Shown in pieces: positions 55,146-64,000 of a stretch of DNA of 64,000 bases. Location: positions 1,054,373-1,118,372 of the forward strand of contig CM025849.1 in NCBI GenBank assembly GCA_003952965.2. Reading direction: 5' to 3'. The position numbers were made by a program, and so were the translations under genes. Within the stretch, counting starts at the first letter, position 1, and each line of letters opens with the position of its first letter. The stretch comes from Morella rubra. Taxonomy: Eukaryota > Streptophyta > Magnoliopsida > Fagales > Myricaceae. The notes beneath the pieces are model-generated. The model was not told the DNA's origin, searched no databases, and worked only from the letters and a program-made list of their open reading frames with translations.

Positions 55146-56685
55146 TAACGAGGCAACTTAACTGTTTTTTTTCGACATCGCATCGTAGCCAATGGCATGC
55201 CGTTATGTGGCCTGTCCCTCCCTCTCTCCCAGCCGAAGCCACGCAACCACAAAAAATTTGCAGCGTCACTTTCCACGTCAACTATTCAATCGAAACGGCA
55301 CCCACAGGTTCCGCATCTCCCAGGGCGTATAAGTTCCTATTTTACTTAATATTTAATAGGTTATAGGTTCTAATTTAAATATTTTAATTTAATAAAAAAA
55401 TAAGTCTCAAATTATCAGTTAAATTTTTTAAAATCTTAATTTAATAAAAAAAATATAATTTAAAATTTTAAAATAGATGACTTTTAACTTTAAAATTAAA
55501 AAAAAATTATTGAACTTCCAATTCTAAAATTGACAAAAAAAAACTATCGGACTTTTAACTTTTAAGTTAATTTTATACTTTTATTTTATATATGTTGTAG
55601 TAATCACTTTTTTATCTAGAGAAAATTAAGAAATTGAGATTGTTTAGTACTGTATAGTTTTATTTTAAATTTCTATTTGTGTTTATTGTAGTTATCATTT
55701 TTTAATTTAGGATAATTTTGAAATATCTAATATGTCTAATAAAAAATAAGAATCAGGATATGAAAAGTAAAAAAAAAAACAAAAAATGGAGAACGAAGTT
55801 TTTTAAAACTAAAACTAATAAAATAAGATCTACTATGAAGCAAGAAAGATTAAATTTATTAGCTATATTATTAATTAAAAATGATCTATTGACAAATCTT
55901 GAATACAAAACTTTGATAAGTAATTTTGCATCTCAAAAAGTAGGAATAATAATTTTTAACTAAAATTTATTGATATTTTTATATTTTAATATAATAATTT
56001 ATTATAAATGGTCTCTTTTATAGTTTCGCCTAAGGCCCCATTTATGTTAGAGGCGGCCTGACACCTCCTCCCCTTATATTCCCAACTCCACCTCTCTGTA
56101 TTTCATTACTTCACAGCTTGTGCTCACCTATCTCTTTCTCTTTCAAGGCTTGACTTTTGTGTTTGTGGTCGTGGTTGCCTGCTCAATCCTATGGCTTCTG
56201 AACCTCAGAGATTTCTTTAATGTCTTGAGAGGCTGGTGAGGAACCCTGAACTCTCTCAGTTCACATCCTTAATATTGGGCTTTGCCACCCGGAGAAGCAG
56301 TGGCTGAATTAAGACTCAAGTTGAGAGGGGTAAATTCTTAGGGCGAAATGATAATTTTTTTTTTTGTACTTAATGCAAAATGTCTTAGAATTAAAATATC
56401 AATATAATTTCATTCATGCAATATCAAATGTTTGCTCGCAGTAGCAGAGTTAGGAATTTATCTTTAGGGGGCCAAAATAATATTATAATGCTTATTTTTA
56501 TTTTTATATTATATGCTTTATTATATGTACTTAAAATATGAAAAAGTTTTGTATAAATACAATTCAGATTATGAAAAATATTCTCAAAAGTTAAGAATAT
56601 ATAGCACGGGTTTATTTATATTAGTTAAAAATTGAGTATGCTAGAGATAATACAAATAAATATAATGTAGAGATAATACAAAAGT

Positions 56686-56723
<38 letters not shown>

Positions 56724-57847
56724 AGTTTAAAAATACTAAAGAGGAGAAAACACTCATATTCTCTATTTTTAAAATAAATATATTTTTTAAAATTCAGAAA
56801 ATTTTACTATTCAAAAGTTAGAGTTTTAAGAAAAATTCTAGAATTTTGAAAATTTAAGTTGAATCTCGAATATTTTTTAGTCTTATATATCAAATGTGTT
56901 TTTAAATTTTGTCCAAACTAAAAGTGATAGGTTATTGTTAAATATTCAAGGACAAAATGTATATTTCAAATTCCTAAGAGGCTAAAAAATAGTTTGAGTG
57001 GACATTTTTGAAAATTTTGGGGGAGCCAAAAATATATTTTGTCAAAAATAGCATATGGGCAAACGGGAGGGGATAATTTTCAAAATCTTAGGGGGGTGGC
57101 ACTCCTTGCCACCCCCTCCCTCCGCTACTGCGCAGGGCATCTTTGAGCATTGATAGATTAGGCAATTGTCTAAGACCCCAACTTTTTATTTTACTTAATA
57201 TTTAATAAGCCCTTATTTTAACTTAACAAAAGAAAAACACAAGTCTCCAAAACTTTACAAGCTCTCACTAACTCATAGGTGATATTGAGAATTTGAGATT
57301 AAGTTAAATACTGTATATCAAATACAAGTATTACTTATAGAATATTATTAACAATACAGGTAACGGTTGCTTTTGTAGAAGGAAAATTTTCAAAACTAAA
57401 ACTAAAAAAAGATTAAATAGATTAGCTATAATATCAATTCAAAATAATCTATATTGTCAAATCTTAAACACAAAATTTTGATAAGTAATTTTGCATCTCA
57501 AAACGCAAGAGACTCCAATTATCTTAGAGGCCGCCTGACGAGAAGAGTTCACCCACAAGAACAAGGACTCCCAAATCAAGTATCTACTAGCCCAGGCGAC
57601 AAAATCATCCCCATCAAGCCCTTTACCCAAGTTTTGGTGGTGATTGATAGCGCTTCAAGCTTGGATTCCCGGCTGCGCACAACCAGGTAGCAGGTACAAG
57701 ATGCCTTTTGAAGAACCTAGAAGAGGTGGCCAAGAAGCGAGACGAGGAAGTTCCATTCTGCAGATAAATCACCACAGAAGGAGATCAAATATTAGCACCT
57801 CGTAGAACATCTCGAGGCGATATCACGACTAAAAGCACACGGCATAC

Positions 57848-58221
57848 CTAGCCTCCATGAAACACCAACCTTCAGTCCGTCATGCAATGTCGGTTTCACA
57901 ATCAATTCAACATTATTTCCCAAGAATGTAATCAGAGCAGAGAAAAAGTTCAGCATGACTTGCTGCAAGAAAGAAATGTCAAGCACATTTGTTTTGATCG
58001 TGTGTTCCAAAAGTGATGCTTCAGGCCGATTGAATTTCAGCAAGCACGAAAAAACTAGCCTATCTAATGTGTACCATCTTTCCTTGAAAGGGTTGGAAAA
58101 ACAATAACCGTTCTTTGGTGGTTTTCTTCGAGCAGCTAGGGTTAGTGAATCGCTTGCTTGAGAGATGGATGGAAGGGAATGCGAAATTAGTCGATTGCTG
58201 TAGAAAAGAGACCAAGGTCAT
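57848..58221 (-). pseudogene. NTF2-like family gene fragment, block copy 2
   Basis: Copy of 18749-19122 with the same leader, FFQPFQGK, and PTLHDGLKVGVSWRL ending at a donor. No difference was noticed in this part. Confidence 0.55.
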
Positions 58222-59507
58222 GCCTACGTCGAGAGAGAATGAAGAGTCGGGACCTCATCAGTACTTTCAAGGTAAACGAAAGTCTTGAAGAAGCTACCTA
58301 AAAACGGAAAAGTTAGGCAAACGAATCAAGCAATCTGGGGCATGCATGCATCGGCAGCAAGCTTATAAGGATCTTTTTCTTAAATCTTGCCGAAACCGAT
58401 TGCACGTGGCCGAACTGAGCTGAGCGAAAACTTAGGAACCTTTCTGAGAAAAATTCGAACCATAGAAATCGGCAGAGTATTTAAGCCTAATTTTATTATT
58501 ATTTTTGAATCCCAAGTTAATTCTCATGAGTTGTGTAACCTTAAGTAAAATTTAGCCCAATCTGAAGACTCATGGTTCATCTTCAACAGTTTCAAGTCAC
58601 TTGCCGAGTAAAAATTCTTAATTAATCTTATAAATATAATTTGTTTTTAAGAAATATATATCGTTGTAAAATCTGAAGAACAGCAGTTTCGGATGCTGTG
58701 GATAAAAGTTATCCTCCACAAATTGGCATTATTCACAAGATCTCCAGATGTGATTTTCTTTCACTATAGGAAGACAATGAGAGATGGCTTTTCCATTGCC
58801 TGGATTCCAATCACAGCTTCGAAGGAGCCAAAGTTGAGTCCTCCACATATTGCTTTCTGTATAGAATCAGCCCATAACGAGTCCTCAAAGCAGATTTTTT
58901 CAAACTAATTCATATGCAAAGATCTCTGAGTTTCAGTCAGACCATGAATATTTAAATGAATAACTAAAAGATACAAAAGGAGAGACAAAAAATTGAAATA
59001 AAATCTCTAAGAAGAAAATAAATAAAAAATTGAGTGAAAATAAATAAAAAATAGAGTGAGTTTATTGATTTGATTGGTATTATATTTCTGATATTCACAG
59101 AACATATATATATATATATGGAAGAAGATGAATTTACTTATTGATATATATTTCACTGTAAAATGAAGCATAACATACGTCCGTCAAAACTGAAAGGAAG
59201 AAGAACAGCAAGTGTCCCAAGTGATCCAATCAAAGTTCAGAGAATGCCATGGACAATGAGCTTTCAAGGATGGTCAACCATTGGCGGAGTACATGCATGC
59301 CTATAAATAACAAAAGAGAGTTTTTGCGAGACGCATCCGTCCCGTTGAAGTTATGAAAGAACCTGACCAATGGGAGATGAGCAGTTAGGGAAGAACAAGT
59401 TGGATAGACAGTTTCCCTTATTAAAGAAACTTCCAAGATTAGCGAAACCTAGAGCAAATAAAGTGCAAATGATGGGAAGGACGACCATAAACAAATTGTA
59501 CTACTCA

Positions 59508-62500
59508 TGTTGGATTGGGCTACACTCAATAATTAATTTGTCTATGAAGCAAAGTGGAGAAAATAAAATACTTCAACAAAGGTTTTATTCCACTTACTTG
59601 AGAAATAACACAAAGGTTACATGGATATTTATAGTCTACAATGAGACTTTACAACTTCTAAAACATAAACCCAATCTCACATAATTCACCATAGTAAATC
59701 TCATTTAACCCCCACATAATGAGAATATTAAAAAGCTCTCTAATTCTTCAACTTTGTAACCTATGAGAATACTAAAAGACATAACCTCTCCATTAACTAA
59801 TTTTATTGGAAATAAACTCTAATTAAGTTTAATAACTAACACCCCCTCTTAAACTTAATTTTGTAACTCCCAGCAAACTCCTTATCTTGCAAAATATTTC
59901 ACCCTTGAGGGGCTTGGTGAAAATATCGGCAACTTGATCTTGTGACTTCACGAACTTGAGCTCCACCTCCTTTTTAGCTACACATTCTCGAATGAAATGA
60001 AATTTTGTGTCGATGTGCTTGCTTCGATCATGAAAAACTGGATTCTTGGCCAAAGCTATAGCCGACTTGTTATCCACAAAAATCTCCGTTGGATCATTTT
60101 CCAAGACATGAAGCTCCTTCAACAAAGATCTTAGCCAAATTGCTTGACAAACACAACTTGACATAGCAACATACTCTGCTTCACAAGTGGATAGTGTAAC
60201 AATGGGTTGCTTCTTTGAGGACCAACTAAAAGCCGCACTTCCCATGAAGAAAACAAACCCGGTTGTACTTTTTCTTTCATCAACATCTCCATCATCACTA
60301 TCACAATAGCCTAAAATCAAAGAATATGTTCAAGTGTACCTTTGATGTACCAAGAAAGAATATCCGGACCTTGTGCAAGTTAAATATCTCAAACTTCCAA
60401 CAAGACTTTTGAAAAATGTTGGATCTACTTTTTCTCCATTTTCATGCCTTGACAATTTGATGCCACATTCTACGGGTGTGCTCACCGGCTTGCAATCATC
60501 CATTTTGAATTTCTTAAGAATGTCTTTAGCATAACATTCTTGAGAAATAAAAATGTCATCCTCCATTTGCTTTACTTCGATGCCAAGATAAAAACACATG
60601 AGACCAAGATCCGTCATCTCAAACTCCCGAGCCATTACTTTCTTGAATTCTTCAAACATGGTAGGGATTACTTCCTGTAAAAATCAAGTCATCCACATAC
60701 AAACATACGAGAAATATATCTCCATATGAATTCACCTTTGTATAAAGAGCATGTTCATAGGGACACTTCAAAAAATTGTTATCTTGAAAGTATTGTCAAT
60801 TCTACTATTCCACGCCCTTGGTGCTTGCTTTAAGCCATACAAGGCTTTCTTCAATTTCAAAACTTTCTCTTCATGCCTTTCACAATATAACCCAAAGGTT
60901 GTTCCACATAGACTTCATTTTCAAGAAAGCCATTCAAGAAAGTGGATTTGACATCCATTTGATGGATTTTCCAACTATGTTGAGCCGCCAAAGAAATAAT
61001 TAATCGAATAGTTTCCAAGCGGGCAACGGGTGCAAATACCTCATCATAGTCAATTCCGGGCCTTTGACTATATCCTTTGGCAACTAGTCTTGCCTTGTAC
61101 CTCTCCACTTCCACCACTCGAATTCTTCTTTGCTTTGTACACCCATTTGACGCCAATTGGTTTTTTCCCTTTTGGAAGTATTGCAAGCTCCCACGTTTCA
61201 TTCTTCTCTATGGCTTTGATTTCTTCATCCATAGCATTCCTCCACCTTTTGTCTTGTGCCGCTTCTTCAAAATTCATAGGCTCACTATCGGCAAAGAGAC
61301 AAAAAAGTGTTAGATCATGTAATCTTTCCGTTACCTCTTTCTTCTATTTTCTTATATTCTTTTCCTTATTTACTTAAGTTTTTTATCAATTATTTTACTT
61401 TCAAACAACTTTTAATGCCATCCAAAATTCATTTCTCGCTATCTTACAAAAATAAAGAAATAATCTTCTTTTGAATCCTATCCTATTTACTTCCTCAACT
61501 CAAATCCGCATAATAATTCTTGTTCATGGTTAGATCTTATATAACTATTAGCTTTGGATCTTTGAATCATCTACCAATGAACACTTTTGCTCACTATGTA
61601 TCTCCTTTACTCCGACACTTTATACAATATTCAAAAACAGCAATGTAACATACTTGATTCCGCTCCATTCTTCTTGAGGAGTTTTGTCTTGCAAACTTTT
61701 TGTGGGACATCGATTTGATAAGTACACCGCACAAGCAACCGCTTCCGCCCAAAATTCTTTTGGTAAATCTTTGCTTTTCAACATACTCCGAGCCATGTTG
61801 AGAATGGTTCGATTTTTTCTCTCGGCAACCCCATTTTGTTGTGGAGATCTTGGAACCGTTAAAGGATGGTGAATACCATTTTCTTGACAAAATCTTTTGA
61901 AGGCATTTGATGTGTATTCACCCCCTCTATCGGATCGTAAAGCCTTTATTTCATAGCCACTTTGTTTTTCAACAAGTGTTTTGAAATTTTTGAATGTTTC
62001 AAATACTTCCGATTTTTCTTTGAGAAAATAAACCCATGTTTTTTGGCTAAAATCATCAATAAATAGAAGGAAGTATTTGTTCTTACCAAATGATGGTGGA
62101 TTGAATGGGCCACAAACATCCGAGTGAACAAGTTGTAGTGGTTTTGTTGCTCTTGTACTAGCCTCCTTTGGAAAGCTTTTTCTTGATTGCTTCCCAAAGA
62201 GACATCCTTCACAAAGTTGATTTGGATGCTCAATAGAAGGCAAGCCATTCACCATCTTCTTCTTGGCTAGCAATTGAAGTCCTTCAAAATTCAAGTGTCC
62301 AAGTCTCAAGTGCCAAAGCCAATTTGAATCTTCAACACAAGTCTTCAAGCATTTTGCCACATCGGTTTGAATGTTGAGTAGAAACATCCGGTTCTTTGTC
62401 ATAGGAACTTGGGCTATCAAACTCCCAATTTCATCTCTTATTGAAAGACTACGATTTTTCATTAGAATATCATAGCCTTTCTCTAAGAGTTGTCCTAGAC

Positions 62501-64000
62501 TCAAAATATTGCTCTTCATGCTTGGCACATAATAAACATTAGTAATAAATTGATGGCCTCCATTTTTCAACCGAATCAAAATTGTACCTTTTCCCTTGAT
62601 CGAAACTTTGGACAAGTCTCCAAAAGTAACCTTTCCGCTAACGGATTCGTCAATCTCCACAAACTTTTTTTATCTCCGCACATATGGTTACTTGCCGCAT
62701 TGTCAAGATACCACAAATTCTTCTCTTCATTTTCTTCTCCTTTGTACGCCAACAACAAAGTGTGCTCCGTTTCTTCTTTTTCGACATAATTAGCTTCTTC
62801 TTCAACATTGTTAGTGCTTCTACACTCCCATGAATAATGACCATATTTTTCACAATTGAAACATTGGATTTGGGATTTGTCATACCTCCTTGGATTTGAT
62901 CTTGAATTGTTTCCTTTTCCACGCCCTCTTGATGATTGTCCCTTGTCTCCATTATTGGAAAAATGATGATCATCTCTACCACGTCCTCTTCCTCTTCCAT
63001 TTCTTCCTCGGCCTCTACCTCGACCACGGCCACGTCCTCTTCCTTTGTGACCACCATCTCGCTCCTCTTCCTTGTCTTTGAGAGAGAGCTTTGTAGCTAG
63101 AACTTGCTCTAATGACTCTTCCTTCTTCTTGTTGAGCCTTTCTTCGTGAGCTTGTAGAGATCCCATGAGTTCATCAATTGTGATGGCTTCCAAATCTTTC
63201 GACTCCTCGATAGCCACAACGATGTAGTCGAATTTTGATTGCAAAGAACGAAGGATCTTTTCGATGACACGAACATCTTCCAACTTTTCTCCGTACCTCT
63301 TCATTTGATTGGCTATGGCCAACACACGTGAAAAGTAATCCGCCATTGACTCGATTCTTTCATGCGTAAGACTTCAAATTCACCTCTTAGTGTTTGAAGT
63401 CGAACCTTCTTCACTTTGTCCACTCCTTGGTAGGAGGTTTGTAAAATCTCCCATGCTTGCTTGGAGGTGGTTGCATTTGCCACTTTTTCAAACATAGCTT
63501 CATCCAAACATTGATGGATGAGCATGAGCGCTTGTTGATCCTTCTTCCGGGTCTTCTGAAAAGAATCCCTTTGAGTAGGACTCAATTGAGCATCCTCACT
63601 AGGCTCTTCAAAGCCTTTCTCTACAACATCCCATGCATCTTGGGATCCAAGCAACGCCTTCATTCGAATGCACCAATTATCAAAATTGTTTTTCGAAAGG
63701 AGAGGAAAATGAAAGGGAAATGTGGAATTGGCCATTTTTCTAGGATCAAGAACTTGGCTCTGATACCACTTTGTTGGATTGGGCTACACTCAATAATTTG
63801 TCTATGAAGCAAAGTGGAGAAAATAAAATACTTCAACAAAGGCTTTATTCCACTTACTTAAGAAATAACAAAAAGGTTACATGGATATTTATAGTCCACA
63901 ATGAGACTTTACAACTTCTAAAACATAACACCCAAATAAATCTCACATAATTCACTATAGTAAATCTCATTTAACCCCCACATAATGAGAATAAACTCTT
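59508..64000 (-). mobile_element. Ty1/copia retrotransposon Copia-1, block copy 2 (runs off window)
   Basis: 3' LTR 59508-59841, PBS TGGTATCAGAGC at 63757-63768 (minus), 5' LTR from 63772 to beyond the edge. It sits at the same site in the array flank (...actactca) as the first copy, so it was copied with the block and did not insert independently. Differences from copy 1 include about 110 bp missing near 60320-60370 in the RNase H region and an anomalous stretch at 61337-61655. Confidence 0.9.
59829..63735 (-). pseudogene. Copia-1 gag-pol, block copy 2, frameshifted
   Basis: ATG 63735 ([17 protein letters not shown]). The same domain order as copy 1 down to the stop at 59829. The integrase frame 61620-62660 and the RNase H frame 59829-60320 are longer than in copy 1, because copy 1's breaks near 23455 and 21000 are absent. 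Its own breaks include a missing base near 63352, an A7 run at 62666 (minus), loss of the integrase-to-RT linker at 61337-61655, and the deletion near 60330. The catalytic YVDDL stretch is present near 60700. Confidence 0.86.

Larger units (their letters stand above)
54298..64000. repeat. Segmental duplication block, copy 2
   Basis: Second copy of 14613-24866, running off the right edge. Contents: LINE zf-RVT/RNase H fragment (54298-55145, nested element lost), hAT remnant (55335-56060), CAGTGGC element (56298-57130, different middle with an (AT)n run near 56690-56720), second hAT remnant (57133-57537), NTF2-like fragment (57848-58221), array 3' flank (58490-59507) and Copia-1 copy 2. By analogy with copy 1, another SDR gene should follow beyond 64000. 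Confidence 0.92.

Overview
This window is plant nuclear DNA, most likely from a eudicot and possibly a woody one. The evidence is AT-rich spacer, spliced genes with GT/AG introns, Ty1/copia, LINE, hAT and MITE elements, and a tandem family of plant-type short-chain dehydrogenase/reductase (SDR) genes. No bacterial or organellar features are visible.

The core (about 8.5-54.2 kb) is a minus-strand array of phenylacetaldehyde reductase / cinnamyl-alcohol-dehydrogenase-like SDR genes (NADPH-dependent, SDR108E-type, same superfamily as DFR and CCR). The ancestral gene has six exons (118+170+192+163+187+145 nt, 324 aa). Copy A (9004-13735) and copy D (43592-48157) are sister pseudogenes that share a destroyed exon 2 acceptor and a 1-nt deletion at the start of exon 6. 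Copy E (49881-53919) has clean exons 2-6 but no exon 1. Copy B/C (25208-40861) has every exon open. A 2.65-kb near-identical tandem duplication gives it exons 2-3-4 twice, and that block is exactly 525 nt and phase-symmetric, so the nine-exon gene stays in frame. Its intron 1 holds a complete 8-kb Copia element, and another Copia lies 37 bp past its stop codon.

Layout from left to right: the 3' half of a Copia element (1-1921); a 36-bp degenerate repeat array (1994-2202); a broken DUF4283 ORF; a probable LTR relic; a relic of the array's 5' flank (4427-4780); a broken hAT transposon lacking its dimerisation domain (5078-8335); copy A; a truncated LINE carrying a nested element; hAT-derived remnants; an NTF2-like gene fragment; Copia-1 (20409-25170); copy B/C with Copia-2 (32234-40254); an isolated first exon of a TMEM185/Fragile-X-F-like gene; copy D; a second LINE tail; copy E with a Harbinger-type MITE; then a second copy of the LINE-to-Copia-1 block (54298-64000).

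That roughly 10-kb block occurs at 14613-24866 and again at 54298-64000, including the same Copia at the same site. The second copy therefore probably leads into a further SDR gene beyond the right edge. TE insertions, segmental duplication and a template-switch-like junction have built and broken the family. Only B/C looks able to make a full protein, and that protein would be unusual (about 499 aa with a duplicated 175-codon core) unless one exon block is skipped. All family assignments are from motif recognition by eye; no search was run.
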